A stretch of 64,000 nucleotides of DNA from Arsenophonus sp052401645 (GCA_052401645.1 CP198939.1:1860001-1924000), one strand, 5' to 3'; shown: positions 10,956 through 25,045, counted from the first letter of the stretch. Made by a program: numbers and translations. The notes: generated from the sequence alone by a model not told the origin.

Positions 10956-11220
10956 TAAATATTGATATTATTTTATAAATTAATATTATTAATAATAATA
11001 GTTAATTTTATAATTATATAAAGATATAAAATTTCTAGTAAAAGCATTACTTTATTAGAAAAAAATAAAAAACAGAATTAATGATTATATTACTTAATTA
11101 ATGAGTAAATATATATTTTTTACTAGCTTTATTAGAGGCGATTAAAAATCAATAATCCTATTATTCACATTAATATATATTTTATTAAATATTTAAAAAA
11201 TTTGTATTAATAAATTATAA

Positions 11221-12250
11221 TTTTCTCATGATATGCGTAATTGATATTATTATTATGGACGTAAAACTCTTCTGTAGCAACAAGAAAAATTAATCTATTA
11301 TATTTAGTTATCTGAAGTAATTATTCATCGAATACATGTTATAACAGTTACTGCTTATTTTGAAAAATTTATTAATAGTTATTTTAATAAGACTTCTTTA
11401 GATAATACTTTAAAAGATAAAATCCTAGTATCTTATTTTGTATGTTGTCTAAGTTATTAGACGATAATATGCAATTTACATAAATAATCTCAATAAATTA
11501 TCACAAAATATGATGTCTATTTTCCAAATAAATTTGAAGAAAATGTTTTACTTCTTTAAATCAAACGCTTTACTACTTTCTGTATTTCACCATTATCAAA
11601 AAATTAATATTTTTATATTATAGATAATGATATAAAATACATTCTTAATAATTACTATGTAATTAATGTTTAATTAAGCAAAAAATTGAAGATTAACTAT
11701 TTAGTTATTAGTACTCTATTAATCCGTATTAACAATACTCAACATTTTAATTAAGCGATTATAAATTTATATTGTATATATTTATTATCTTATACCAAAT
11801 ATATACTCTATAAGTTACAAAAAATTTGTTATTTTTGTAAATAATTATTGTCAAAATTTTATAATAAAAAAAACAAAACAACAAATTCTTTATAAAAATA
11901 ATTATTTTTTATCTTGCAACATAAGAAATTAATTTAGTTAGAGAAACAAATATTCTTCTGCTATTTATGTGAATTATTATTTATTTTTCATGATTTAATA
12001 CATTTAGTTAGCTAAACAAAGTGTCTTAATAATTCAAATATTAAATATGATAAAATAGAATAATTTATTGGATTTTATCATATTTTCATCAATTTTAATT
12101 TATATATTGTACTAATTTATATTATAATATTAATGAATTTTCGTTTATATGAATAAAAAAGCTTTGTTATCATTTAAAATAAAAATATAAAAATAGGATT
12201 AACATCATCAATTACCAGTTAAAATTTTTTTAAAACAATTTAAAAAAATA
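11221..12250 (+). pseudogene. mutY: dead mutY (A/G-specific adenine glycosylase)
   Basis: The interval before yggX has the length of mutY (about 1,050 bases), its normal upstream neighbour. From 11221 one frame stays collinear with MutY for over 300 bases. YYYYGRKTLL matches YDKYGRKTLP. The following Trp and a later one are TAG, and the Trp before YDKYGRK is TGA. LSEVII, ITVTAYFEKF and FPNKFEENV match LSEVML, ATVIPYFERF and FPETFEEV. Further on, LQHKK near 11915 matches LLLQHED, FYHIFINFNLYIVL near 12072-12113 matches FRHTFSHFHLDIVP, and LCYHL near 12163 matches LWYNL. The iron-sulfur cysteines are not preserved. Many lesions are Trp to stop or Gly/Pro loss, as expected from G:C to A:T drift. 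No protein can be made. Confidence 0.92.
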
Positions 12251-12276
12251 ATTTTCTATTATAAGGATAATATTTA

Positions 12277-12510
12277 ATGAACAAAACTATTTTTTGCACT
12301 TGTTTGCAGCGAGAAGCCGAAGGTTTAGATTTTCAGGTTTATCCTGGTGATATAGGAAAACGAATTTTTAATCAAATATCAAAAGAAGCTTGGAGACAAT
12401 GGATCAAAAAACAAACAATATTAATTAATGAAAAAAAACTTAGTACAATGAATTATCAAGATAGAAAACTTCTTGAAGAAGAGATGGTTAAATTCTTATT
12501 TAAAGAATAA
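12277..12510 (+). CDS. yggX: Fe(II) trafficking protein YggX, C-terminally shortened
   Basis: This is a small cytoplasmic protein linked to iron trafficking and protection of iron-sulfur clusters from oxidation. The product is 77 residues against 91 in E. coli and nearly identical over the shared part: TIFCTCLQREAEGLDFQ, YPGDIGKRIFNQISKEAW and QTILINEKKL. The conserved Cys7 is present. It ends at MVKFLFKE where E. coli continues with about 14 more residues (GKEVHIEGYTPEDKK). The bases after the stop no longer encode that tail. AAGGA at 12263-12267 lies 9 bases before the ATG. The missing tail is outside the compact core, so function may survive, but this is unproven. The gene follows dead mutY, its usual operon partner, and precedes mltC. 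With mutY dead, it must rely on a promoter within or before the mutY remnant. Confidence 0.93.
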   Translation: MNKTIFCTCLQREAEGLDFQVYPGDIGKRIFNQISKEAWRQWIKKQTILINEKKLSTMNYQDRKLLEEEMVKFLFKE

Positions 12511-12625
12511 AAATTCTTTAAAAACTTTTAATTCATAACAATATCATCTAAAAAATAATTATTATCTATCCTCATATTATGAATATTTATTATTCTGATT
12601 ATTTTATTTAATAAATTAAAATAAC

Positions 12626-13693
12626 ATGAAAAAGGTACTACTACTCATTATTATTACTAAATTTTTAATATCTTGTTCTAATAAAAAAGATTTTTTTTAT
12701 TCTGAAAACATTAAAGATACTAATGCATTAGATATCTTAATTCAACAATTTGTTCATAATATCGAAGATATTTGGGGAAACAAAGAAGTTCTATTAACTG
12801 GACCAGTATATTATATTAAATATATTGATCAATATAAAACACGTAGTTATATTAATTTTTATAGTGGTAGAATAATAATTGAAACTATCGCTAACATAGC
12901 ATTAAAAGAGCATTTAAAAAAAGCAATTATTAATACTTTATTGATGGATGATAATCAATGGTCTATGAACCTATATTCAAGCATTGATGATTTTAAAATA
13001 AATAAAAAACCATTTTTATATGGACAAGTACTTGATCATACAAATCAACCAATTCGTTGGAAATGGCGAGCAACTAAATTTGCTGATTATTTATTAGAAA
13101 ATAAATTACAGCGACGTAAATCAGGATTAAATATTATTTGGTCAATTACTATTCAATTAATTCAAAATCACCTTAATAAACGTATTTATAAATATTTACC
13201 ATATATTCGTCAGGCATCAAAAAAATATAACGTTGATGAATCATTGATAATAGCAATTATACAAATAGAATCTAATTTTAATCCTTATGCTGTAAGTCAT
13301 TCCAATGCTTTGGGTTTAATGCAAATTATGCAAAATACTTCAGGTAAAGATGTTTTTCGAACTAAAGGTAAATATGGAAAACCAAGTCGCAATTATTTAT
13401 TTAACCCTGTTAATAATATTGATGTTGGAACAGCTTATTTATCATTATTACAAAAAACTTATCTAAGTGATATTACTAATATTATATCGCTTCGCTATGC
13501 TAGTATTGTAGCTTATAATAGTGGAGCTAATAGTGTACTAAGAGTGTTTCATAAGAATAAAAAACTAGCATTAAAAATAATTAATAAAATGAAACCAGAT
13601 GATGTTTATCAAAAATTAATAACTAAACATCCTTCATTTCAATCACGTAAATATTTAATTAAATTTAATAATTTAAATAAAAATTATCATTAA
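12626..13693 (+). CDS. mltC: membrane-bound lytic murein transglycosylase C
   Basis: MltC is an outer-membrane lipoprotein that cleaves peptidoglycan between MurNAc and GlcNAc, forming 1,6-anhydroMurNAc. The product has 355 residues (E. coli 359) and aligns throughout. The lipobox LISC places the lipidated Cys at 17, as in E. coli; a Lys at position 12 interrupts the otherwise hydrophobic signal peptide, which is unusual. An N-terminal MltC-specific domain covers about 25-185. The lysozyme-like SLT domain follows, with catalytic Glu215 in QIESNFNPYAVS, then ALGLMQIMQNTSGKDVF and AYNSGANSVLRVF. No clear Shine-Dalgarno precedes the ATG. It sits downstream of yggX in the usual mutY-yggX-mltC order. 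Retention of MltC with AmiC implies that a peptidoglycan wall is still made and remodelled. Confidence 0.96.
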   Translation: MKKVLLLIIITKFLISCSNKKDFFYSENIKDTNALDILIQQFVHNIEDIWGNKEVLLTGPVYYIKYIDQYKTRSYINFYSGRIIIETIANIALKEHLKKAIINTLLMDDNQWSMNLYSSIDDFKINKKPFLYGQVLDHTNQPIRWKWRATKFADYLLENKLQRRKSGLNIIWSITIQLIQNHLNKRIYKYLPYIRQASKKYNVDESLIIAIIQIESNFNPYAVSHSNALGLMQIMQNTSGKDVFRTKGKYGKPSRNYLFNPVNNIDVGTAYLSLLQKTYLSDITNIISLRYASIVAYNSGANSVLRVFHKNKKLALKIINKMKPDDVYQKLITKHPSFQSRKYLIKFNNLNKNYH

Positions 13694-13848
13694 TAGAATT
13701 TCTGATTATTCAATTAATATATTCATATTAATAATATATATCATTTAATTATTAAAAAAATAAAATAATATTTATTATTATATATACTTATTTCATTATT
13801 TAATTTCTTAGAAAATAAATACTATAAAGTTTATTGTATTAATTTTAA

Positions 13849-13877
13849 TTGACGAAAATATTATAATCAGATTTAAT
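13849..13877 (+). promoter_or_regulatory. sigma-70-type promoter of tRNA-Phe
   Basis: TTGACG (13849-13854), a 17-base spacer and TTTAAT (13872-13877) lie just ahead of the tRNA, whose mature 5' end is at 13889. A TATAAT at 13862-13867 is too close to this -35 to pair with it. The arrangement matches a housekeeping promoter with a leader of a few bases. It is assigned by sequence only. Confidence 0.5.
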
Positions 13878-13888
13878 ATATTTTATTT

Positions 13889-13961
<73 letters not shown>

Positions 13962-16900
13962 TCATGATTTCAATAAATTAAATATGAGAAGTGACTACTA
14001 TTATTATCATACTTAGAATATTTATTTAGATAACTTTTTATAATTTAATAAATATTAAATATAATTTATACATTAAATACAGTATCAACAAATAGAAAAA
14101 TCATAAAATATTTATAATATGCGATCTTATATAAAATTATTTAATAATTTCTCTATATAAATAGAATGGTAAAAAATATTGAATTATAATAAGTAAATCG
14201 ATAATTTATTTGTAATAAAAGTTATATAAAATAGAATATTTTTTATTTATTACTAATTTATTACTAATGCATTAAGTATATTGTTTTTCATAAGTATAAT
14301 GAACAATCAGTTTATAAAAAAATATAATGTTTTACTTTTCAAAATAATTTTTTTTATAACTAAAACACGGAAATATTAAATATTATACATAAATTTAAAA
14401 TAGTGAATTAAATAAATTATCGAATAATTAAACTAACTTTTCTCTATTTTATAGAGGATTATTTTTTTAAAATACAATTTATTTTTATTTATAATATTTT
14501 ATAATATTATATCTTTTTTAAATAAAATATATATAATATTTATCAAGAAAATATCAATATAACATTGAATTTTAATTTATTTTTTTAACTAATAAATTAA
14601 TTTTATATTTTGAATTTTTACTTATTTTTCTTATCTTTATTTATATTTTAAATAACTCTATAATATATAGAATTCGGTATGATTTAGTTATTTTATAGAT
14701 AAACATTTTAATTAAAATAGTTATAATCTATATTTAAATAGATAATTTAATGTCATAAACTGATTATATTTATTATTAATTTTCTTATTTTTTTTATTAA
14801 AAAATATTTTATACTAAATAGTATTATATTGAGAAATTAAATAATTTAAGAAATTTTAACTATGTTTATTTCCATGCCTTCTAGGACTGTCATTTATTTC
14901 TTAAAATAATCTATTTTAATGTATTTATTTGAATGCTTTAATAAAAGATATCTATTTAAATGCTAATATATTTAAGAAAATATTTATAAACAAAATGAAA
15001 ATTGAACAAAAATTTATTTTATATCATCAAATATAACATATATAATAAAATTTATTTTTTTTAAAGTTTAAAAATTCTAAATAACTTTGAAAATATCTAA
15101 AAAACGCTTTAATCAAAATAATTATTGAATAATTGATAATTACTATAATGTTAAATATTCTTTTAACTTAATAATTATTGAAATTGTTTTAGCTATTTTG
15201 AATAAATATAAGCTACTTTAATGAAATAATAACCAATAATAAATTATTTCATATTAAGTTAATAAATGCTAAAGTATTTATTTAGAAAATATTAGTTAAG
15301 TTATATTAAAATTTAATAATAAAAATCGATTAATCATATTAAATTACCAAATGAATAATATAAAAGCTTAATTTATAATATATTGATAATTTCATCTTCA
15401 TTTTATTGAATAAATTGAATATACTTAATAAATATTTTAAGAATAGATATTATGATATAAATACAAAAACACTTAATGATCAATAAATTAATTTATAATA
15501 AATTAATTTTATTAATATAAATTTTATTTATATCAGAAATATTTATAAAGTAATATCAACACTTACCATTAACAATGTATATAAAGATATTATTAAAACA
15601 AGTAAAATAAGATAATAAAAATTAAATATAATAAAATTATTAACTAAATATTATAAATAAAATATTAAATAAGCCAGAGAATGATAACTTCATAAAATAA
15701 TGAGATGATGAATAAGAAATAAAACCATATTTTAAAACCAACTAATTAAAATTAAGTAAACAAATATTTAATAAATAATATTAACTTAAATTAATACATT
15801 TAGTAAACTTGTCTCTTTATAATTATAAACTTATATGAACGAAGAATAAAATATTATAAGATAGAAGTTAAAAAATAATTTTTCGCTTACTTAAGATTAA
15901 TACTTAAAATAAAAATAATCTATTATCTAGAGGTATAAGAGAGTATTTATCTAAAAATTTAATAAATATTTATTTTCGTAAAAACTGATTAATACTAATA
16001 TAATAAATAGACACGGAATATAATTAATTCTGTCAAAAAAATATTAGCTAATTTAATGAAATTTATCATTAACTAACAGAAAAGAAAAAAATTAAATTTA
16101 ATTCAACTAAAATATGTATATAAATATGTGAGATAAATAAAAAGTCAATAATTATAATTATTATATAAAATTAAATCATAATAATTATGACTAAGATATA
16201 TTTTAAAATATTTAAATAGAAAATATTTAATTCTATAATTACTAATAAAATTGATAAAAAATTTCTATTTTTATGTTTAATTAATTAGATTTCTTAATTA
16301 TTTTAATAATTTTATGAAAATAATAATTTAATTATTTTATTACATAAAAGCGACTATTAAAAATAAATTAAGTTAACTTAATTCGATAAAGAAGAATTTC
16401 TTTAATATGAAGAAAATACAATTAGATCATTTATATAATAATATAATTTAGGTTAATAAAGTATTTTATATAAAATATACAAATGAATTATTATTTTAAC
16501 ATATGCTTTAGAAGAAAAATGAAATTATTTTTAAGTATAAAATATAAATCTTTAATAAACAATTCTTTAAAATATTAATTATTTGGTTTTTAAAAATTTT
16601 TTAAGTATTAATATCGATTAATGACAGTATCATTTATATTATTATAAGTTATTATTTGATGTTAATATAAATATTAATAAATCAATAATTTATTTTTTAA
16701 TAATTCTATTTTCCATTAAAACATAGTAGAAAAAGATTTAATTAGTGATAGTTATAATTAACTATAATTATTTGATATATAAAAAATATGTTTTAAATAA
16801 ACACTATTTCTAGTAGTAATTTAAGTCGAGCAAATATACAATAAATAGTTTGAATAAAATATATATAAAATTAAGATAAGATAAGAAAATTTCTCAAAAT

Positions 16901-17807
16901 TCACTGATTTTAAAATCTAATTTAAATTTAATTATTATAAAGATCTTTACAAAGTAAAAATTTAAATATACTTAAATATTTTTATTATAAAGATTAAAAA
17001 AACGTATTAATAATCTAAATAAATTAATATTTACATCCAAAAAATCAAAAATAAATAAGATAATATTTTTCTAATAAAATTATTTTTTACTATAAAAAAC
17101 TTAAGATTTTGTGTTGTAATTATTTTACATATATTCTTAACTAATAAGTTATTGTCAAATAAACTATATAGAAAATATAGAAAATTTCTTTACTATATGA
17201 TGTTGTATATCAGGTATCTATATAAAAAATTAAAACATTAACTATTTATTTAATATTAAAATTAAAGTTATTAATACTAATTTTAAAATAAGAAAATAAA
17301 ATAATAAAAATTACAAAATAATTATAATAATGTCTTCGTTAAGAAAATTAATTTTAATGGTTTTTTAAGATAAGCTTGGTGAAATAAAAATATTATATAA
17401 AGTTAATCTATAGATATAAAATCAAAAATAATTTTCTGATGAGACAATTTTTTTAAATGTTAATTTAGTGAATATATTAAAAATAAATTATAATAAAAAG
17501 AGATTATAATTAAAATAAAATACCAAATAATATTATTATTGATGCGAACTAAGTTTATTTAAAATATTTAATATGTTTTATCAAAATTATTAATATTAAT
17601 TAATATACCATTTATAAATATAAAAAAATTCTTATAGATATCGATAATATAATTTTTTTATTATAGTAAGATCAATATCTTTTATTATCGTATCAATTGC
17701 TTAATTCAATTAATATACAATGATAAAATTATTTTTATTTTATATCACTTTAAGAATAAAAAATTTAATGTTTTAATTAACTTTCATATATTAAATACAA
17801 CTTTAAA

Positions 17808-17845
17808 AAATATTCTAATTTTATTTTAATAAAATTAGAATATTT
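17808..17845. repeat. 16 bp perfect inverted repeat, 6-base loop
   Basis: AAATATTCTAATTTTA (17808-17823) and its exact reverse complement (17830-17845) flank the loop TTTTAA. No gene adjoins it. It could be a relic terminator, but it has no T-tract beyond the stem. Confidence 0.6.
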
Positions 17846-20800
17846 GAAAATGTTAAAAAAGATTTTATAAGTAAAATATTAATAATATTCTATTGAATTT
17901 ATCCAATAATAAAGAAATTATTGTAATAAAATGCACTAATAAATTTAATTTATCTATATTTTTTAAAATCAATTAATTAAATTTATTAAGATATAGAAAA
18001 TACTCCATGAAAATAAGTTAATATTTTTTGATATTAACTTAATAAATAACTTAGTTATAAAAACCATTATTGTTTATAATTCTATATATCATAAATACTA
18101 TAAATATTTAATTACATATTATTCTTAATAAAATTAAGAGAATTTAATATTATATATTATCATAAATAATAGAATAATACTTATATTAAAATCTACATTT
18201 TATCGAATAATAATAAATAAAAACTCCTATTTTCCATAAGAAAATGTAATATTATATATGAAAAGAGATATTATCTACATTATATAAATAATAGTTATTA
18301 TATTTTAAATATAAAGCAAAACATGATAAATAAATTAATATCTTTCAATATATAAGAAATTATAATAATATAAATATTAAATTAAAGAAATTGAAAATTA
18401 TTTAGTAAACTTAATAGTTTTTAATATCAACTTAACTTATTATCGGTTAATTTACCTATAATTGAACATAAGATTGTTACATTTTCTTATAAATCCTTAT
18501 AAATAATAATATCAAGACATAAATTAATAAAGTGTATAATTATCAATAAAAATTAACTGGATTATATTTAATAACGATAGTAAAAATGAAATAATGTATT
18601 GTATGTGATTAATATTAATTAGATAAATTATGATATAAAAGTAAATAGATAGCATCTTATCATTTGATAACAGGGGAGTTTAAATACTAAATATTATTTA
18701 TTTTTTAATAAAAAACTTTATAATCGATGGATTTATCTAATAAAAATACATAGATAAAAAATAATCTATCTACTTATTAATATATTTCCATATTAAAATT
18801 GTTTATATATTGAAATATTGTTGCTAATTATTTAACTATTTTAAAATTACAAGTTTTTAGTACTTATATTAAGATATAGTAATATAGAAAAATAAACAGT
18901 CTAATTCTTTTTTAATATTATTAAATTTATATGTTTTATGATAATATTATCATTTATAGAATATAAATGATAATGAAGTAGTAAAAATAACTTATATTAA
19001 TATCATTAAAGATAGATTATAATCAAAAACTAAAACAAAAAATTTGTTATTATTTTCTATATTCTATATAGAAATTGAACTATTATTATATCATAAATTA
19101 AAGTATATAATCAATTCATAATCATATCAAATCTAAAAACAATGTACTAGTTTAAAAAATTTTAAATTAAATTAATAGTAATTTTTCCTTACTTTTCAAA
19201 TAAAAATATAAATAAAAATATTTTGATCTATATTTTATCATATAAAAATGCTAATATTTTTTCATAATATAGACATTTTATTAAGATATTTTCTCTTATA
19301 TCTATCAATAATAGTAAGTTATAACAATATGAAACAAAATAACTAATTTACTTAGTTAAAATTTATTATTATTCGATATAAATATAAAATCTAATTTAGT
19401 TATTAACTATTACAATTACATAATTGACTATGAAGATAAAAAATATAGATAAACCAGTAATTCATATCAAAATAAAGATAAATTTATTATTATTGATATA
19501 ATATTAAGAATATTTTAAATTATATAAAAAATCTAAATAATTATAATAACGTATATAGGTTTATATATAAAAAATTTATCTCCTATAATAACTTATCTCA
19601 TAGAATTATTAAATAAATATATAATAAATATAGTTTTGAATAACTTAACGAATACATATAAAAAAAAGAAAAAATAACTATATTGAACAAAGTTCAGTTT
19701 TATAAACTATATAATTGATTTTAATATTTTGAAATTTATAATAGAAATTATTTAATATAAGATCATTCATATAATTAAGGTTAGACAATCTCATAATCTA
19801 AATATAATTGATAGATATTTAAATGTATGATGAATGATAATATTGCTATTTAATATTTATATAATTTATACAATATTATAATTTATTTGAAATTTAATTA
19901 TCGATTAAGCTTTTTAATTTTAAAATAGATAAATATAAAAATCATTTGATGATTTTATAAAATTAAAATATAACATATCTTATAATAAATAGTTTATAAA
20001 ATTTTATGAAATAAAGTAAAATAAATTATATTCATACTATTATTATTTGCTTTTTCATATATAAACTTTAAGTTTATAGTATTACGCAATAGAAAATCTT
20101 AAAATAAATAATCATAGAAAATTTATATTATAAATTATGAAAGATTTTTTCTGTATAAATACATATCTAATTAATTAACAATACTATTTATTTTTAATTA
20201 ATAATTAATAAATAATACTTATTTATTTTATTTAAGAACAAAATTATATAATTAAAAAAATATATTAATTATTTAATTTAGGATGTTAGATATATAGAAT
20301 AGGACCTTAATTTGGAAGTGATATTTAATTAAATACTTATTCACATATCATAATTTTTTTTAAATATATAAAAAATAAATTTATATAAATATAATTTCCT
20401 TACTATAAAGTAAAACATAGATATAAAATATATATAAATAGTAAAAAACTAAATGATATAATAGATCAGATAGTACTATTATTTGAAATATATTTACTGT
20501 TAATTAAAAAAAATAAAGATTCTATATTTTCGTTAGTTAATTATTGATAATGCTTAATTCATATAATGTAACTTAAATATTTTATAAAAGAAGAAAAAAA
20601 TAATACATATGCATATATAGAAAAACTATTGTTAGTAAGCATTAATTTATATTAAAATGATAAAAAATAAGTTATATTTTTTAAAAAAATCACTAACTAA
20701 ATTTAAAAAAAATAAATATATTAAGTTGATTTATTATAATTACAAACTAAGTATTTAATTATTTTAAAACTAATAAATGTGCAAGATATACATTAATATT

Positions 20801-23800
20801 GACTTTTAAAAAATATTAAAGACTTTATTAGCATAATTAATTAATAATAGCTATTATCAATTTTATAGATCATATTTAATATATTTAATAAACTAAATAT
20901 ATTTGAATCGTTAATTAATATAAACTTTTTAATTATAAGTACCTCATTCTTAATGTTCATTGAAAATTATTATATATTAAATTTTTAAATATTTTTCTAA
21001 AAATCATTAATTTTAGAAAAATGCAATTTTTAATTATGACTATTAGATATAATTTAAACATAAAAAATTTTAACTACGATATTTTAATATAATTCAATTT
21101 TTTAGTTAAAAAACGAAAATAATTAAATAATTTATGTAAAATAATCAAAGATTAATAATATAATTATATAATTTAATTATAATATTTATTACATAAATCA
21201 ATTACATGATTAACTTTTTATAAAAGTTAATAAAAGAATAAAATAAAATATAAATTTGATAAAAAAATATATTTGATAGATGATATTTAAAGGATAATAT
21301 TGATTATATACTAAATATATTTTAATTAACATACTAATAAATAATTTTTTAAATCATTCTTAATTTAATTTAATATAAATAATTTAGTTATTATATAATT
21401 TCCTTATTGTTTTTAAAATATATTAAAATATATCTTATTCATTGATATAAATCCTTCTATTCTGTAAAACTTAATCATCATAGATTTCATCTATTACTAA
21501 CGATATAATAATGATTAATTAACTAGAAAATCTAAGTATTTAATAATAGATATATTATATTAATTTTAATTAATTTAGGAAATAATGTTAATCTAATATT
21601 TATATATTATTTTTATATTGAAATTTATTAGAATTTTAAATTCTATTTTTATATACATTAATTAATACGTTTAATTAAAATAAATACTATATTTATATTA
21701 TTAGGATAGAATAATATAACTTCTTAAGTGGAAAGACATTTATTATTATTATTTACATACCATGCCGATAAGTTTAGATTAATATTTTTATCTTTAAAGC
21801 TAAGTGTTTTTTATTTTAATACTAATTATTATATATTTATATATTGTAGTATTTATCATAAAACTGATTAGATAACAAAAATATAAATATAATTTTTTAT
21901 ATAATTAATTAATAATTATATGTTAATTTAATTTTAATTTCATATATTAAATTAAAATTCCATATTTTATGAAAGTCGTCTAAATTTTCAATAATATCTT
22001 AGTTTTTTTAAAGTTAGAACAAACCAAATAATATAAAGTTTACTTATTAGAAAATTATATGCATATATAAAAAATCAGTTCTTTTAAATATCTAAACTAA
22101 TTAATATTATTTATTAATTTTTATTAACCTTGTTTTTAGTAGTGATCGAAAACTTTAATTATTATAAAATAAATGCTATTATATATAGAGAATTTTATTA
22201 GAAAAATAACTATTATAAATTATATTAAACAGTCTGTTTTTAAATGAATTATAAACATATATAATTTTGTATGAAGGTAAATAAAATATCATATGATATA
22301 TTAATAAAATTAAGTAAATCTGTTTTAAATAACTATTGAGTAAAAAAATAATTATTATTTTATTAAGATAAAGTATTAGAATATATGTAGGGTAGATAGA
22401 ATTAGAATAATATAATTTTAATTTCTTTTTTATATAAGTTAGTTTTATATAATTATATTAGGTAAAATATTATAATAAATGTTAATTTTTATAAAAAATT
22501 TATTAATTATGTTCTATTAATATTTCGTGCTTATTAGATTATTAATAAATAAAATATATATAGAAATTTAATTAAATCTATCTTTATCTAAATATAAGAA
22601 ATTTAACAAATAATTTTTCTTCTAAGATAAAATAAACTTTTATCATAAAACTCTATATTAAATAAAAGATTAAATAATAATTTATATCATTTACCATCAA
22701 TATCTAAATTTGATATTAATATAGATTTAAAAGAATATTATTAATAGAATTAAATAATAAACATATTAATTACAATGACAAAATTTTTAATAAAATATTA
22801 TAATCATATATAATGATAACACTAATTTTAATATAGATTAGATAATTAAATTTTATTAATTATCTAATGGCAAATAATATTTTATTATTAATAAAATATC
22901 GTTAATAATCTATAATAATTTTTATATTTATTAAGAATTAATTTTAGAAGTACTAATTATTTTTATTATTAGTACGTTCTAGTTATAATAATTAATAGGT
23001 AATTATTAATGATAGTTATAACCATGATTATAATATTTAATTTTTTTGATAATCTATATTGAATATATTAATTATTAATGTAAAATTTAATAATATATTA
23101 AATTTAATTTAATTGTATATTCATTTCATGATAAAATCATGTTTTAATTCAGTGGTTAATAAAATCATATCATTAAATATAATTAGCTATTATAGAATTT
23201 CGATAATTATTATTTTTATAAAAAAATAAAATATGATCAGTAATCAATTTAATCTCATTTATTTATTTTAACTAAAATATCATATCAAAAAAATATATTT
23301 ATGAATTGATATCTTTATCATATCATGAGAACTACTGCTATCAATTTTTTGATAAAATTTAAATATATTAAAATATTTATTTATAATATATAAAGTTAAT
23401 ATTTATATATAAGTTTTTATCTTGATTTTTTTATTTATTTTTTTGTCAGATTATAGAAATCTTTCTATAAGTGATTATAATTAGATTTACTTATTTTAAA
23501 AAGTATAACCTTTTTCTTATATTTTAAGTTTTTAAAAAAACTTATTTTTAAAAAACATTCATAAAAAATTTCTTTCTTAAATATATTACTAAATAAAAAT
23601 TTTTTAGTTATATTCAAATATATTTAAATAATTGATAATTTTTATCAATCATTTAAAATTTAACTACAATATAAAATTAAGCTATTATCTCTATAAACTT
23701 TTTATTTTAATAGTAAAAACTTATAGATAAAGTAAATTTCTTAAATTAATATATTAATATAAAAATATCATTATAAATTCATTTCTATTTTTAATTTAAA

Positions 23801-25015
23801 ATTAAAATAAAAAATAAGTTTTAGATTTTAAAATAATCTATGAATATTATTCAATAATAATATTATCTTGTTTTCATTAATACCATAAATGATAATATAT
23901 ATTTAATACTTAAACATAATATAAAAACAAAATTTAACTTTTTTTATACATTCTCTATATACAAATTAATATTATTTTGTTTTAAAATACATAAAATAAT
24001 AGATAACACTAATAATAAAATTTAATTTTATTGTTTTTATTAAATATTATTGTTAAAGATTTGATAACTTTTTAACTTTTCGTTAGCATATATAATGTTT
24101 AATTATTAAGTTTTATATAGTTATGAACAATATACTTTCATAAACAGAAATATAGCATTAATTATTCTTATTATATTAACGATTTTAGTTTTATTAATAT
24201 GATATATCTAGGTTTTAAAATAATGAAATCAGATATAAACTATCATGCGATAAAGTATTTAGTATATTATTTTTTTATCCTATATCTTTTATGTTTACTT
24301 TATTTAAAATATAAGAGATGTGATAATAGTAGCTAAAATAGCTAATAAGGATATTTGAACATTTCAATGCATTATACGAATTTTTAATATAAAAATTTTG
24401 TAATTTAACTAACAAGTATATATAGATATATGTAATAACATAATTTTACAAATACATATAATCTATATATATTAATTATCTAATATAAGATCATTATGAA
24501 TATTATTAATTTTAGCTAAATTTTTTTATTTCTTGATAATAAAAAACTAGTTTTGATTATCAAGAAAGTTGATTTCGATTATATTAATATAATATTGCCA
24601 TTTTAATAATTTATTATATAATTCTTCGTATTAAAACAATTAAAAATCTGTAAAATAGAATTCAAATCATAAATTCAATTGAATAAGATATATAATATTA
24701 AATAAAAATTTAACTAAAATATTTGATATAATAATATATTATTATATATAAGTAAATTATAAAATATATATTTGATATTATTAAGTTATATAAAATATTT
24801 AAAATAGACTTCTTATAAATCAAAAAAATAATATTCTTTATTTATAATGTAGATATTAGTACATATTTAATTTTTTCTAATATTTATATTATAAATTAAA
24901 GATAATTTAACTTAGATCTATTTGGATAGTTATTACATATTATTTATTAGTATAGATTAACTTTTTAGATGATAAACGTAATTTTAATTAAAAATTTTAT
25001 ATATTATTAAAAGTT

Positions 25016-25045
25016 AATTGAAAACTTATAAAGTTTTCAATTTTT
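25016..25045 (+). terminator. orphan terminator-like hairpin
   Basis: AATTGAAAACTT (25016-25027) and AAGTTTTCAATT (25031-25042) form a 12 bp stem around an ATA loop. The stem runs into a TTTTT tract at 25041-25045. This is the textbook shape of a Rho-independent terminator on the + strand, yet no gene survives upstream. It may mark the end of a vanished + strand gene. Confidence 0.45.

Noticed and set aside
11221..12250. Possible TGA-to-Trp recoding, because a conserved Trp position in mutY reads TGA
   Set aside because: Other Trp positions in the same relic read TAG, all retained genes use TGG for Trp, and gshB ends at TGA. The relic is simply dead and the standard code holds.
13862..13867. 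TATAAT as the -10 of tRNA-Phe
   Set aside because: It lies 21 bases before the tRNA and only seven bases after TTGACG, so it cannot pair with that -35. TTTAAT at 13872-13877 has the right spacing.
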